Position numbers and translations under genes: made by a program. From positions 1 to 64,000 of the forward strand of contig JAVHYF010000016.1 in the NCBI GenBank assembly GCA_031119205.1: DNA of 64,000 nt, given 5' to 3'. The notes under the pieces were generated by a model that saw only the letters and a list, made by a program, of their open reading frames with translations, ran no database searches and had not been told where the DNA came from. Below are positions 50,538 through 59,568 of the stretch, piece by piece. The DNA is from Moraxellaceae bacterium. Its GTDB lineage: Bacteria > Pseudomonadota > Gammaproteobacteria > Burkholderiales > Rhodocyclaceae. Position 1 is the first letter of the stretch. Every line of letters begins with the position of its first letter.

Positions 50538-51185
50538 TTACAACCTGTCGCGGCACCCCGCCGCAAGGCCCCGCACGCACAGGTACAGCACGGCCGCATT
50601 CAGCACATGCCAGCCGAAATGCGTACCCAGCGGCCATTCCGCACACACCTGCATGTCCAGCACACGCAGCGAGAAAGACACGAGGAACAGCAGGGCCGCG
50701 CTGAACAGCCAGCCGGCCGCTGAAGGTGCGCTGCGCAGGCTGGCGAAGGCCAGCAGCACCAGCGCCAGCCAGGGCGGGATGTAGGACTCGGAGCCGTTCA
50801 GCCCCAGCGAACCGACCGCAGCTACCGCACGATCCGCGCCCAGCAGCACCAGCACGGCGAGGAAGGCCGGTGCCATCTGCCAGTACAGCACCCGGCGCAG
50901 GAAGCGGAACAGGTAGAACAGGATGAACAGCGCGATGCCCGCCACGTCGAGGATCGCGCCGAGCACCGTGCCGGTGACGTGGAAAATGCCGCTGCAGACG
51001 CCGATCAGGCCCAGCAGCACCGCCAGCCGGCGGACCTCCGGGCGCACGTCGGCCGGGTACTGGCGGCGCAGCAGCCACCAGGCAGCCAGAATGAAGGCGA
51101 GGTTGGTCAGCGCATTGACCGGCTCGGACCACCAGCTCGCGTCGGTGCGCTCGCAGTAACGATCGATGCTGTCCAGCAGATTCAT
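50538..51185 (-). CDS. Ceramidase-like CREST-family membrane protein
   Basis: A 215-aa protein with about seven membrane helices. Motifs of alkaline ceramidases/CREST hydrolases are present: N-terminal YCERTDASWWSEPVNALTNLAFILAA (metal-loop and EPxN), Ser65-x-x-x-His69 (CSGIFHVTG) with Asp80 (ILDVAG), and C-terminal His189 and His193 (THFGWH). These are the expected zinc and catalytic residues. Many bacteria with such genes have no sphingolipids, so an amide or lipid substrate other than ceramide is likely. Overlaps the folate cyclo-ligase gene by 4 bp. Confidence 0.75.
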   Translation of the reverse strand: MNLLDSIDRYCERTDASWWSEPVNALTNLAFILAAWWLLRRQYPADVRPEVRRLAVLLGLIGVCSGIFHVTGTVLGAILDVAGIALFILFYLFRFLRRVLYWQMAPAFLAVLVLLGADRAVAAVGSLGLNGSESYIPPWLALVLLAFASLRSAPSAAGWLFSAALLFLVSFSLRVLDMQVCAEWPLGTHFGWHVLNAAVLYLCVRGLAAGCRDRL

Positions 51186-51769
51186 GTTCGGGGCCCTACC
51201 ACCACACCGTTCTCGGTCACGATCCAGTCCATCGGAATGTCATGTGCTTCCGCCAGCAAGTCGTCGACGGCCGCCAGCGAGAAGCCGACGCCCACCGTCT
51301 TCGGGCGCGGCAGCCAGCGCGCCAGCGTGCGGTCGAAGTAGCCACCGCCGTAGCCCAGGCGGTAGCCACGTGCATCGAAGGCGTTCACCGGCACCAGCAG
51401 CAGGTCCGGCTCCACCGGACTGTCCTCGGCCGGCACCGGAATGTCGTAGCGCCCGGTCGTCATGACGCTGTCGGGTGTCCAGGTGCTGAAGTGCATGCCG
51501 GCTTCATCCACCACCGGCAGCGCTGCGACACGCCCCGGTCCGGCGGCCAGCCAGCCCATCATCGCCTCGCGCAGGTCCACCTCGCCGCGGTAAGGCCAGC
51601 AGAAGCCCACGACCGCCGGTGCCTGACGCGCGAGCAGTGCACTCAGGTGCAGTGCGATGGCTGCCGTGAACTGCTCACGGGTCTGCGCATCGAGTGCGCA
51701 GCGTGCCGCGATGAGGCGCTCGCGCAGAACTTTGCGCGGGTTCGGTGCGTCAGGGGTAGAAGGGCTCAC
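51182..51769 (-). CDS. 5-formyltetrahydrofolate cyclo-ligase
   Basis: A 195-aa enzyme that returns 5-formyl-THF to 5,10-methenyl-THF using ATP. Seen: LRERLIAARCALD, FCWPYRGEVDLREAM, and the diagnostic C-terminal PVNAFDARGYRLGYGGGYFDRTLARW. In many bacteria this gene follows 6S RNA; there is no room for it here, as slt starts close by on the other strand. Confidence 0.93.
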   Translation of the reverse strand: MSPSTPDAPNPRKVLRERLIAARCALDAQTREQFTAAIALHLSALLARQAPAVVGFCWPYRGEVDLREAMMGWLAAGPGRVAALPVVDEAGMHFSTWTPDSVMTTGRYDIPVPAEDSPVEPDLLLVPVNAFDARGYRLGYGGGYFDRTLARWLPRPKTVGVGFSLAAVDDLLAEAHDIPMDWIVTENGVVVGPRT

Positions 51770-51811
51770 GTGCTAAGCTGGGCGCCGCTCAAAGGTGGGG
51801 GATGTTACGTC

Positions 51812-51841
51812 ATGAGGCAGCTCATGAGGCAGGAATCATGA
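51812..51841 (+). CDS. Nine-codon leader ORF overlapping slt start
   Basis: ATG at 51812 reads MRQLMRQES and stops with TGA inside the slt ATG (ATGA). The DNA has three near copies of TCATGAGGCAG in tandem. The leader brings a ribosome to the slt start and the GAGGCAGGAA within it is the best Shine-Dalgarno for slt. Coupling is inferred from the layout only. Confidence 0.35.
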   Translation: MRQLMRQES

Positions 51842-53769
51842 GGCCAGGATCATGGCTTCACCGCAGTACCGCAATCGCTGCCCTGTGCTGGCTTCATGCC
51901 GCAGGCCAGACGGTGTCCGCCGCACCCGGCGACGAACGCATCCTCGACGCGCGCGAGGCGGCCAGCCGTGGCAACCTGCCGCGCCTGTCGCAGCTCGCTG
52001 CCCAGCGCAGCAATCATGTGCTGGACCCGTATGTCACGTACTGGCAGCTGTCCGTACAGGTCGCCCGCACGACCGACCCCTTGCCGGTCGACAGCGTGCA
52101 ACGTTTCCTCGCCGACAACGAAGGCAGCGCGCTGGCGGAACGTCTGCGCAGCGACTGGCTCAAGCGTGTGGCCCGCGAGGGACAGTGGAGTCTGTTCGAC
52201 GAGCATTACAGCCGTCTTGCACAGCCGGACCAGGAGTTGCAGTGCCATGCCATGCAGCGCCCCGGCGGCAATCCGCGCGCCATCGAAGCCCAGTGGCTGT
52301 CGCTGACCGACACGCCGGACGCCTGTGACGCGCCACTGCGCGCACTGGTGGTCGCCGGTCATGTCAGCGAAGAGAACGTGTGGGCCCGCTTCCGCCGCCT
52401 GGTGGAGGCCAAGCGCCTGTCCGGCGCCCGCGAAGCCGCTGGCTGGACCGGCAACGATGCGGCGCAGACCATGGACCTGCTGGGGTCCGTGCTGGACAAC
52501 CCCGGCCGCTTCCTCGGCACTCCGCGGGCACGTCAGACGGCGACCCGCGCCCAGCGCGAGCTGGTTCTGGCCGCGGTGACGCGACAGGCCCGCAGCGACG
52601 TGCGTGACGCCGCCCGGCGCTGGCAGGAGATCGAGGACCGTTTCCCGGCACCGGAACGTGCCTACGCCTGGGGCCAGCTCGCCTGGCTGGCGGCGCAGGG
52701 GCAGATGGCCGAAGCCAATAGTTGGTACGACCGCGCCGGCAACATCGCGATGGCGGAGGAGCAACACGCCTGGCGGGTGCGCGCTGCGTTGCGCAGCCTC
52801 GACTGGGCGCGCGTACGCCGTGCGGTGGAGCACATGCCGCAGGCTCAGCGTGAGCAGGCCGCCTGGAGTTACTGGCTGGCGCGCGCCCACATCGAGACCG
52901 GCCACAGCCGCGAAGCCACCGCACTGCTCAATCGCCAGGCCGGTGAGCCGCATTTCTACGGCATCCTCAGCGCCGAGGCATTGGGTCGCCGCTTCGACTG
53001 GCCGGAGCCGGCGTTGCCGGCGTCCGTCGGCGAAATGGAGAAGGTGCAGGCCATGCCGGAGCTGCAGCGCGCACTGGCGCTGTATCGCCTGGACCTGCGC
53101 ACCGAGGGCATGCGCGAATGGAACTGGGGCCTGCGCAACGCCGACGATCGCGTGCTGCTGGCCGCCGCCGAATATGGCCGCCGCGAAGGCCTGTACGACC
53201 GCGCCATCAACACCGCCGATCGCACCAAGGCCCAGCATGACTACAGCCTGCGCTACCTCGCGCCCTACTACGACGTGTTCAGTGCCGAGGCCAAGTCGCG
53301 CGGACTGGATCTCGCCTGGGTCTACGGGCTGGTGCGCCAGGAGAGCCGCTTCCAGCCGGTGGTGCGTTCCAGTGCGGGCGCGCAGGGCCTCATGCAGGTG
53401 ATGCCCGCCACCGGTAAATGGATCGCCAACAAGGCGGGTTTCGACGGCTATCACGCCGGCTGGTTGACCGACGTGAACGGCAATGTGCGCCTGGGCACCG
53501 CCTACCTGCGTACGGTGCTGGACGATCTGGGCGGCAGCCCGGTGCTGGCATCCGCCGCCTACAACGCCGGCCCCGGCCGCGCGCGGCGCTGGCGCGACCC
53601 GCAACGCACGCTGGAAGGCGCCATCTACGCCGAGACCATTCCGTTCACCGAGACGCGCGACTACGTGAAAAAGGTGATGGCCAACGCCATCATCTATGCG
53701 CGCCTGTTCGACAGCGATCGCGGCACGCTGACCCAGAGGCTGGCGACGATAGGGCCGAGCGGGAGCTGA
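51838..53769 (+). CDS. slt: Soluble lytic murein transglycosylase Slt70
   Basis: A 643-aa periplasmic enzyme that cleaves peptidoglycan with formation of 1,6-anhydro-MurNAc. Signal peptide about 1-28, a long helical superhelix (U and L domains), then a C-terminal lysozyme-like SLT domain with catalytic Glu in YGLVRQESRFQPVVRSSAGAQGLMQVMPAT and AYNAGPGRARRW. Length is like E. coli Slt. Start ATG at 51838 directly precedes the signal peptide. Confidence 0.94.
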   Translation: MRPGSWLHRSTAIAALCWLHAAGQTVSAAPGDERILDAREAASRGNLPRLSQLAAQRSNHVLDPYVTYWQLSVQVARTTDPLPVDSVQRFLADNEGSALAERLRSDWLKRVAREGQWSLFDEHYSRLAQPDQELQCHAMQRPGGNPRAIEAQWLSLTDTPDACDAPLRALVVAGHVSEENVWARFRRLVEAKRLSGAREAAGWTGNDAAQTMDLLGSVLDNPGRFLGTPRARQTATRAQRELVLAAVTRQARSDVRDAARRWQEIEDRFPAPERAYAWGQLAWLAAQGQMAEANSWYDRAGNIAMAEEQHAWRVRAALRSLDWARVRRAVEHMPQAQREQAAWSYWLARAHIETGHSREATALLNRQAGEPHFYGILSAEALGRRFDWPEPALPASVGEMEKVQAMPELQRALALYRLDLRTEGMREWNWGLRNADDRVLLAAAEYGRREGLYDRAINTADRTKAQHDYSLRYLAPYYDVFSAEAKSRGLDLAWVYGLVRQESRFQPVVRSSAGAQGLMQVMPATGKWIANKAGFDGYHAGWLTDVNGNVRLGTAYLRTVLDDLGGSPVLASAAYNAGPGRARRWRDPQRTLEGAIYAETIPFTETRDYVKKVMANAIIYARLFDSDRGTLTQRLATIGPSGS

Positions 53770-53774
53770 GCGGA

Positions 53775-54233
53775 ATGCAGGCCGCCACCGCCACCAAGGC
53801 CTGCCCGGTCGTGCTGCGGCGTGGTCGCGACGGCGGCCTGGAGATCCTCGCCTTCGTGCATCCACTGGCCGGCTGCCAGCTCGTCAAGGGCGGCATCGAA
53901 GCGGGCGAGGCCGCTGCCGTTGCGGCGCTGCGCGAGCTGAGCGAAGAGTCCGGCATCGCCGACGCGCATGTGCTCAATGACATGGGCGTATGGGCCTCGC
54001 AGCACGGGGACGTGCCGGGCGGAGCCCTGTGGTCCTTCCATCTTTGCGACGTGCCACGCGTGCTGCCCGAGCGCTGGAGCTGGCGCACGGCCGACGACGG
54101 TGGTCAGACTTTCGAGTTCTTCTGGCAGGCACTCGATGCGCCGGTGGATGCGCAATGGCATCCGCTGTTCCAGCGCGCGCTTGCCTATGTCCGCCACTGG
54201 TTGCGCAGCCACGAGGACGTGCTGCATGCCTGA
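53775..54233 (+). CDS. Nudix hydrolase
   Basis: A 152-aa protein with a complete Nudix box, [23 protein letters not shown] (about residues 37-59): Gly, the REL-SEE core Glu residues and the final GI. It hydrolyses a nucleoside-diphosphate-linked compound; the substrate is not evident. It follows slt by 5 bp and overlaps the macro-domain gene by 8 bp. Confidence 0.9.
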   Translation: MQAATATKACPVVLRRGRDGGLEILAFVHPLAGCQLVKGGIEAGEAAAVAALRELSEESGIADAHVLNDMGVWASQHGDVPGGALWSFHLCDVPRVLPERWSWRTADDGGQTFEFFWQALDAPVDAQWHPLFQRALAYVRHWLRSHEDVLHA

Positions 54234-54789
54234 GCTGCCACCTTGGTCGGCACCTGAGTTGCCAGTTCGATCACCGTGGCCCCGCCTGTACGCGCGCCAG
54301 GCCGACATCACCACGCTGGCTGTCGATGCCATTGTCAATGCTGCCAACGGCACGCTGCTGGGTGGCGGGGGCGTGGATGGTGCGATCCATCGCGCTGCAG
54401 GCCCGGACTTGCTGGCGGCCTGTCGCGAACTCGGTGGCTGCGCCACGGGCGATGCGAAGCTCACACCGGGCTACGCACTGCCAGCCCGCTTCGTGATCCA
54501 TGCGGTCGGACCGGTATGGCAGGGCGGTGGGCAGGACGAGGCGGCATTGCTCGCGCGTTGCTACCGTCGTGCGCTGGAGCTGGCTGCCGGATCGGGCGCA
54601 CGCAGCATCGCCTTTCCGTGCATCAGCACCGGCGTGTATCGCTATCCGCCCGATGCGGCCGCGCGCATCGCGGTGGACACCGTGCGTGGCATGGTGGCGC
54701 GATCCGGCGCCATCGACGAAGTGTGTTTCTGCTGCTTCTCCGCAGCCGATCTCGCGCGTTACGAAGCCTTGCTGGCAGCCTCCGGCTGA
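54226..54789 (+). CDS. Macro-domain protein (O-acetyl-ADP-ribose deacetylase type)
   Basis: A 187-aa protein with the macro-domain fold: [63 protein letters not shown] and [21 protein letters not shown]. The [14 protein letters not shown] and STGVYRYP blocks match the MacroD/YmdB class that removes O-acetyl or ADP-ribose. Coupled with the Nudix gene by overlap; both handle ADP-ribose-like compounds, so joint clearance of ADP-ribose derivatives is a fair inference. Confidence 0.93.
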   Translation: MPELPPWSAPELPVRSPWPRLYARQADITTLAVDAIVNAANGTLLGGGGVDGAIHRAAGPDLLAACRELGGCATGDAKLTPGYALPARFVIHAVGPVWQGGGQDEAALLARCYRRALELAAGSGARSIAFPCISTGVYRYPPDAAARIAVDTVRGMVARSGAIDEVCFCCFSAADLARYEALLAASG

Positions 54790-55505
54790 AAGCCCGCGCG
54801 TTGTGCCGGCAGATCGAACAGCAGCAACTCTCCGCCGGTCTCGCCACCGCTGATCTCAAGCCTGATGTCCCCGCCGATGCGCAAGGCGTCACCAGCCCCC
54901 AGCCGGTGTTCGCCTGCCACCAATGCGCCACGTAGTACATGCAGGTAACCCAGGCGGTGCGGCGCAACCACATGCTGTAGGCAACTTCCTACAGCCAACA
55001 CGCTGCCAAACAGGCGAATATCCTGATTGAGATGCAGGCTGCCTGCTTCGCCGTCAGCACTGGCGAGCAGGCACAGGCGGTTGCGGCGATCGTTGTCACC
55101 GAAGCAGGTCTGTTCGGTGCTGGGTTTGAGGCCCACGACGTCGGGGATGATCGAGATCTGCAGGTAGTGAAGGGGCTCTTCCGGTGAGGGATTGATTTCT
55201 CCCTGCACCACGCCGTGCCCGGCACTGAGGCGGTGTACCTCACCCGGACGGACGCGCAAGCTGTGGCCCAGGTTGTCGCGGATCTCCAGCGTACCCGCCA
55301 GCACGAGGCTGATGATCTCCGTGTCGCGGTAACCATGCGGCGACACGCTGGCGCCCGGCGCGATGCAGACGTCGTCGAGCGCGCGTAACGGCCCCCAGTG
55401 GAGGTGGGCAGGATCACGGTAGTCGGCACAGGCGAAGCTGTGCCAGCGCTCCAGCCAGTCGTGCTGAGTATGGCCGCGTGCAGTGGCTGGGCGTAGTTCG
55501 ATCAT
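54759..55505 (-). CDS. Pirin-family bicupin protein
   Basis: A 248-aa protein of the pirin/YhhW type. N-terminal cupin metal residues in [27 protein letters not shown] and [31 protein letters not shown]; a second cupin follows. YhhW-like members show quercetinase activity; the physiological role is unclear. Divergent from a LysR gene, and its 3' end overlaps the macro-domain gene by 31 bp on the other strand. Confidence 0.9.
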   Translation of the reverse strand: MIELRPATARGHTQHDWLERWHSFACADYRDPAHLHWGPLRALDDVCIAPGASVSPHGYRDTEIISLVLAGTLEIRDNLGHSLRVRPGEVHRLSAGHGVVQGEINPSPEEPLHYLQISIIPDVVGLKPSTEQTCFGDNDRRNRLCLLASADGEAGSLHLNQDIRLFGSVLAVGSCLQHVVAPHRLGYLHVLRGALVAGEHRLGAGDALRIGGDIRLEISGGETGGELLLFDLPAQRAGFQPEAASKAS

Positions 55506-55626
55506 GGCAGCGGCTCCGGCAGTTTTAACGAATATAGAGGCTGCTGGAAGTGTCTGCCATGAGCATTTCGGTCGTCCGGAAAATTCCGCCTGCATGGGCA
55601 GGCTCAGGACGGCCGCATATGGTCTA

Positions 55627-55643
55627 GCATTGAAGATCAATGC
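55627..55643. promoter_or_regulatory. LysR-type binding palindrome before lysR (55664)
   Basis: A perfect 17-bp palindrome, arms GCATTGA and TCAATGC around AGA, 20 bases before the lysR ATG in the pirin/lysR divergent region. It contains the T-N11-A form typical of LysR boxes and its place suits autorepression plus control of pirin. Confidence 0.5.
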
Positions 55644-55663
55644 CTTCCGGGAGGTGAGTTGCC

Positions 55664-56614
55664 ATGACGGATGTGAACCTGCGCAGCCTTGACCTGAATC
55701 TTCTCGCGGTCTTCGAGGCGGTGTACGAAGAGGGCAATATGACTCGCGCTGCCCTGCGCCTGTGCATGACGCAACCGGCGGTCAGCAACGCCGTGAGTCG
55801 CTTGCGCGTGGCCCTGCGCGATCCACTCTTCGTTGCCGGTCGGCGTGGCATCACACCGACTGCGACAGCCCAGGAGCTGTTCGTGCCGATCAAGTCGGCG
55901 CTGGACCTGATCCGCGACAGCGTGGGGGGCCTGCGCGGCTTCGAGCCGGCAAGCTCCGAACGCACCTTCCGGCTCGCCGTCATCTACGCACCGGGCCCGC
56001 GCTTCCGTGGTGACCTGCTGAAGCGCCTGCGCGAGGAAGCGCCGCACATCTCGCTGGTGCTGCACCCGGCTAACGACCGGCAGGAAGTGCACCGCCTGAT
56101 GCGCGAAGGCCGTATCGACCTGCTGCTGGACCACGTCCACACCAGCGACGACGAACTGATGCACGTTCCGTTGTGGGAAGACGAGCTGGTGATGATCGTC
56201 AGCCGCAACCATCCACGCATCGATGGTCCGCGCACGCGCGAACAGCTCGCCGGCGAATCCTTCGCCGTGCATGGCGAGCCGCAGGGCCCGGGCAACCTGC
56301 ACGAACTCGAAACCGCGATCGGTCAGGGGCCGCATATGCCCTTGCTGATGACCCGCTCCCAACATGAACTGGCACTGGCGGTGGCGACTTCCGATCTCGT
56401 CGGCGCGACGACCCGCCGTCTGGCCGAGTCGCTGGCCGACATGCTGGGCCTGCAGATCCTGCCCCTGCCTCTGGATATGCCCAGGGTGAATGCCTGCGTG
56501 GTGTGGCACCGTGCCCGGGAAAATGACCTGGGGCATCGCTGGTTCCGCAACCGGCTGCTGGACCTGGCGCCGCGCAAGGTGCCGCAGATCAGCGAAACCG
56601 CCCGCGCTGCCTGA
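55664..56614 (+). CDS. LysR-family transcriptional regulator
   Basis: A 316-aa regulator. N-terminal HTH (LRSLDLNLLAVFEAVYEEGNMTRAALRLCMTQPAVSNAVSRLRVALRDPLFVAGRRGITPT) is of the NodD/LeuO-like subgroup, followed by the co-inducer domain. GGGAGG precedes the ATG. It is divergent from the pirin gene, its most likely target. Inducer unknown. Confidence 0.92.
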   Translation: MTDVNLRSLDLNLLAVFEAVYEEGNMTRAALRLCMTQPAVSNAVSRLRVALRDPLFVAGRRGITPTATAQELFVPIKSALDLIRDSVGGLRGFEPASSERTFRLAVIYAPGPRFRGDLLKRLREEAPHISLVLHPANDRQEVHRLMREGRIDLLLDHVHTSDDELMHVPLWEDELVMIVSRNHPRIDGPRTREQLAGESFAVHGEPQGPGNLHELETAIGQGPHMPLLMTRSQHELALAVATSDLVGATTRRLAESLADMLGLQILPLPLDMPRVNACVVWHRARENDLGHRWFRNRLLDLAPRKVPQISETARAA

Positions 56615-56662
56615 TCGACGCGCGGCCCGGCCCAGCGAGCCGCGCGATTTTGCCGGCGCAGC

Positions 56663-57163
56663 TCAGGCCGGGCGCAGCGCCAGTCCGTCGTCCTCTCCCG
56701 CAAGCCTGACGCCCTGTTCCGTCACGACCAGCCGGCACCCCTCGCTGGCTGGATGGAACTCGGCTGTCACGAGCCCGATGAAGATAGGCTCTCCTCCGGC
56801 TGCTGCCTTGTCGCCCGGGCGCACGGTGTCCCGCACCGGCAGACGGCTCGTTACGCGGGACGCAACGATACGGCGATCCGGCACGATGTCGTGATAGCAG
56901 TGCTCGGCGGTGTACTGCGCACCTCCCGGAGCGGTGAAGCGCAGCACATCACGACCCCCGACACGGAAATCGAAGTGTTCGTATTGAACGGGCCAGTCCT
57001 TGTCCGGCAAGTCCCAGCACAGGCGCGCTTGCGGGTCTGCCCAGGCGGCGAACACCTGCTGCGGGGTGGCGGGTAGAAGGCGCTCGACCGAGACCGTGCC
57101 GTGACTGATCTGACGCTCAGGCGCGACGAGGGGCATGGCAGGTTTGCGCGGCCTGCTGGTCAT
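56663..57163 (-). CDS. SRPBCC/AHSA1-family protein
   Basis: A 166-aa START-fold protein: VSVERLLPATPQQVFAAWADPQARLCWDLPDKDWPVQYEHFDFRVGGRDVLRFTAPGG matches AHSA1-type ligand-binding proteins. Function unknown; relatives often accompany DUF1772 and ArsR/MerR regulators. It overlaps the DUF1772 gene by 4 bp (ATGA). Confidence 0.85.
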   Translation of the reverse strand: MTSRPRKPAMPLVAPERQISHGTVSVERLLPATPQQVFAAWADPQARLCWDLPDKDWPVQYEHFDFRVGGRDVLRFTAPGGAQYTAEHCYHDIVPDRRIVASRVTSRLPVRDTVRPGDKAAAGGEPIFIGLVTAEFHPASEGCRLVVTEQGVRLAGEDDGLALRPA

Positions 57164-57675
57164 GCTGCCGGCCGCATCGCGACCAGCAGGAAGAGGGCTG
57201 CAGCCAGCGTCGCAGTGACGGTGCGCAGGTGATTCCAGCGCGTCCAGTCCCGCAGGTATCGCACCCACACTGCGCGTGCGGCTTCGGTGTGTGCGTCCTG
57301 ACGGGCGAGCAGATCGTTGAGGGGCACGTTGAATGCGATGGTGCCGCCGAAGGTGCCGATTGCATACAGCGCGCAGCCGGCCAGCATGGCCGCGCCGGCC
57401 GTACTGCCATGGGCAGGCCAGTCCAGCAGCACCCACGCTCCCAGCGCCACGCAGATGACGGCCGTGCCTGCAAAGACGGGTATGAACCACGAGCGCAGCA
57501 CGACCACATTGATCGACTGCATCGCCGCAATGCCCTGCTCCGGCGCGATGCGTGCCAGTGCACCCATGACGAAACCGGAGAACGCGAAGAACACGCCGGC
57601 GATCAGCGCGCTGCCCAGCGCCGCGAGCACCAACAGGATGTCGAAGAAGAGCGCGGATGATAATGCTGTGTGCAT
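57160..57675 (-). CDS. DUF1772 membrane protein (anthrone oxygenase-like)
   Basis: A 171-aa protein with four membrane helices. FFAFSGFVMGALARIAPEQGIAAMQSINVVV and NVPLNDLLARQDAHTEAARAVWVRYLRDWTRWNHLRTVTATLAAALFLL are the DUF1772 signature. Some fungal members act as anthrone oxygenases; bacterial members are uncharacterised. Begins 12 bp after the MerR gene and likely shares its transcript with the SRPBCC gene. Confidence 0.85.
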   Translation of the reverse strand: MHTALSSALFFDILLVLAALGSALIAGVFFAFSGFVMGALARIAPEQGIAAMQSINVVVLRSWFIPVFAGTAVICVALGAWVLLDWPAHGSTAGAAMLAGCALYAIGTFGGTIAFNVPLNDLLARQDAHTEAARAVWVRYLRDWTRWNHLRTVTATLAAALFLLVAMRPAA

Positions 57676-57687
57676 GGTCCGGGTTCC

Positions 57688-58485
57688 CTACAGGGCGCGA
57701 TCCGAATAGGCCTTCATCGCCTCGCGCATCCACGCGGACATGCCGGGCGTGCAGGCGTCGAAGCGGCTGGCGAAGTCGTGGGCGCTGGCGTAAAGCTCGC
57801 CGAGCCCCGCGTAGGCGGCTGCGGTGGGGCGCGTGCCCCAGGCCTGCCAGATCCAGGCGTGGTGCTCGCGCAGCAAGGAGTCCAACTGCGCGTCGTCCGC
57901 CGCTACCCCGAGGCGCATCCTGTCGGCGAGTGCGTGGGCGATGCGTTCGAACTCCTCGAGGCGGGCGGATTTTTCATGTACATCCATGTCGGCGAACAGC
58001 GCCGTGCTGTGGCGGATGTGCGGACGCGCCTCTTCGCCCAGCTTGTCGACGAGCCAGTCTTCGTACTCGGCCTGGCGGCCGGCACCCAGGCCTTCGAACA
58101 GGTGCTTCTCCGTGACGGCGGTGTCGCCCTCCAGGTCGGCAATCGTGCGGTCGATGGTCTCCAGCAGCTGTCGTTGCCGCTCGGCCTCGGTTTCGACGCG
58201 GGCCCGCTGGGCACGCAAGGCCTCCAGCCGGTCGAAGCCGGGGGCATCGAGGATGGCGCCGATTTCCGCCAGCGGCATTCCCAGTTCGCGATGGAAGAGG
58301 ATCTGCTGCAGGCGCAGCAGGTCCTGGCGGCCGTAGTAGCGATAGCCATTGCTGCCGATGGTGACCGGCTTGAGCAGGCCGATCTCGTCGTAGTGATGGA
58401 GGGCGCGCACCGACACGCCCGACAGGCGGGCCACCTGGCTGACGGTGTAGTGGCGGGGGGCGGAATGTGCTGGATCGTCGCGCAT
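57688..58485 (-). CDS. MerR-family regulator of the TipAL type
   Basis: A 265-aa regulator with an N-terminal MerR HTH (HYTVSQVARLSGVSVRALHHYDEIGLLKPVTIGSNGYRYYGRQDLLRLQQILFHRELGMPL), a long dimer helix, and a C-terminal TipAS-like domain (about 145-265, HEKSARLEEFERIAHALADRMRLGVAADDAQLDSLLREHHAWI). TipAS domains bind diverse small antibiotics. It leads the MerR-DUF1772-SRPBCC run and probably controls it from the dyad at 58503. Confidence 0.9.
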   Translation of the reverse strand: MRDDPAHSAPRHYTVSQVARLSGVSVRALHHYDEIGLLKPVTIGSNGYRYYGRQDLLRLQQILFHRELGMPLAEIGAILDAPGFDRLEALRAQRARVETEAERQRQLLETIDRTIADLEGDTAVTEKHLFEGLGAGRQAEYEDWLVDKLGEEARPHIRHSTALFADMDVHEKSARLEEFERIAHALADRMRLGVAADDAQLDSLLREHHAWIWQAWGTRPTAAAYAGLGELYASAHDFASRFDACTPGMSAWMREAMKAYSDRAL

Positions 58486-58502
58486 GGGGTGCTTTCTGAA
58501 GC

Positions 58503-58523
58503 CTCACGTAAGGTGAGAGTCAA
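58503..58523 (-). promoter_or_regulatory. MerR-type operator and -35 element
   Basis: On the minus strand TTGACT (58518-58523) is followed directly by the dyad CTCAC-N5-GTGAG (58503-58517), which lies in the spacer between -35 and -10, the usual place for MerR operators. A TCAGAA-like -10 is weak, as expected for an activated promoter. It lies 18 bp before the MerR gene. Confidence 0.5.
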
Positions 58524-58587
58524 CACCCGCGGCGGAGCCCGCACAACTCATGGTTCGCCCGCGGCTCGCCCGTCGTTCGTGACCGGC

Positions 58588-59484
58588 TCAGTCGGTGGCG
58601 GGGAGCGACAGCAATGTGGCGGGCACCTGTTGCAGCTTGTCCGGGTTGCGCACGATGTGGCAGGCCAGGATGCGTTCGCCGTCGGTGATGAAGCTGATGG
58701 CCGCGTCGAACTTCCCGTCCAGGTAGCGCAGCAGCCCGGGCTCGCCATTCACCAGGGCGTGGCGGTAGGCCAGGCGCGGGCCGACCTGGCGCGCGACCAT
58801 CTCGAAGAAGCGCACGATGCGGTCGGCGCCGTGCAGCTCCTTGAGCACCGACAGCACCTTGCCACCGCCATCGGCGACGAACTGCGCGTCGGCGGCGAAC
58901 AGTGCCTGCAGCGCCGCCTGCTGGCCGCTGCGGGTTGCCTCCATGAAGCGCTCCAGCAGCGAACGGTGGGCGTCGCGGCTCACGCTGACGCGCGGGCGAT
59001 CCTCGCGCACACGGGTCTTCGCACGGCTCACCAGCTGGCGGACGCTGGTCTCGTTACGTTCCAGCATGCGGGCGATGTCGGGATAATCCAGGTCGAACAC
59101 CTCGCGCAACAGGAAGGCCGCGCGCTCGTCCGGTGACAGGCGTTCCAGCACGGCGAGGAACGCCATCGACACGTCGCTGGCCAGCTCCACCACCTGTTCG
59201 GGCGAAGGGGCGGGGTCCTCGGTCTCGATGAGCGGCTCCGGCAGCCAGGGACCTTTGTAGTGCTCGCGTTCGTGGCGTACCGCCCGCAAGCGGTCTATGC
59301 ATAAGCGGGTGGTCACCGTGACCAGCCAGGCCTCGGCCGACTGCAGCACGCTGGCATCGGCGGCGTCCCAGCGCAGCCAGGCATCCTGTACGACGTCCTC
59401 GGCGTCGCTGCGCGAGCCGAGCATCCGGTAGGCGACGCCAAGCAGGCGCTTGCGGTGGGTGTTGAAGAGGTCCGGTCTGTTCAT
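58588..59484 (-). CDS. sigJ: ECF41-type RNA polymerase sigma factor (SigJ-like)
   Basis: A 298-aa sigma factor: region 2 (LFNTHRKRLLGVAYRMLGSRSDAEDVVQDAWLRW), region 4 (LSPDERAAFLLREVFDLDYPDIARMLERNETSVRQLVSRA), and a C-terminal SnoaL-like extension. The three ECF41 marks are present: WLPEP in the linker, DGGGK and NPDKL in the extension. The extension modulates activity in place of an anti-sigma factor. ECF41 genes usually sit next to a carboxymuconolactone decarboxylase, oxidoreductase or epimerase gene; none is adjacent here. Confidence 0.93.
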   Translation of the reverse strand: MNRPDLFNTHRKRLLGVAYRMLGSRSDAEDVVQDAWLRWDAADASVLQSAEAWLVTVTTRLCIDRLRAVRHEREHYKGPWLPEPLIETEDPAPSPEQVVELASDVSMAFLAVLERLSPDERAAFLLREVFDLDYPDIARMLERNETSVRQLVSRAKTRVREDRPRVSVSRDAHRSLLERFMEATRSGQQAALQALFAADAQFVADGGGKVLSVLKELHGADRIVRFFEMVARQVGPRLAYRHALVNGEPGLLRYLDGKFDAAISFITDGERILACHIVRNPDKLQQVPATLLSLPATD

Positions 59485-59568
59485 GGTGACAGTCTCGCAT
59501 CCGCGAAAAGTGTTGTGGAGTGTGTTGTGGGCGGGGGCCAGGGAGGCAGTGCAAGGCCTCTGGAGCAA

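Noticed and set aside
49658-50599. N-terminal extension of the acyltransferase frame across ubiX
   Set aside because: It would be antisense to the clear ubiX gene; the acyltransferase domain begins at 49657.
51770-51837. 6S RNA next to the folate cyclo-ligase gene
   Set aside because: The gap to slt is under 70 bp, too short for 6S RNA.
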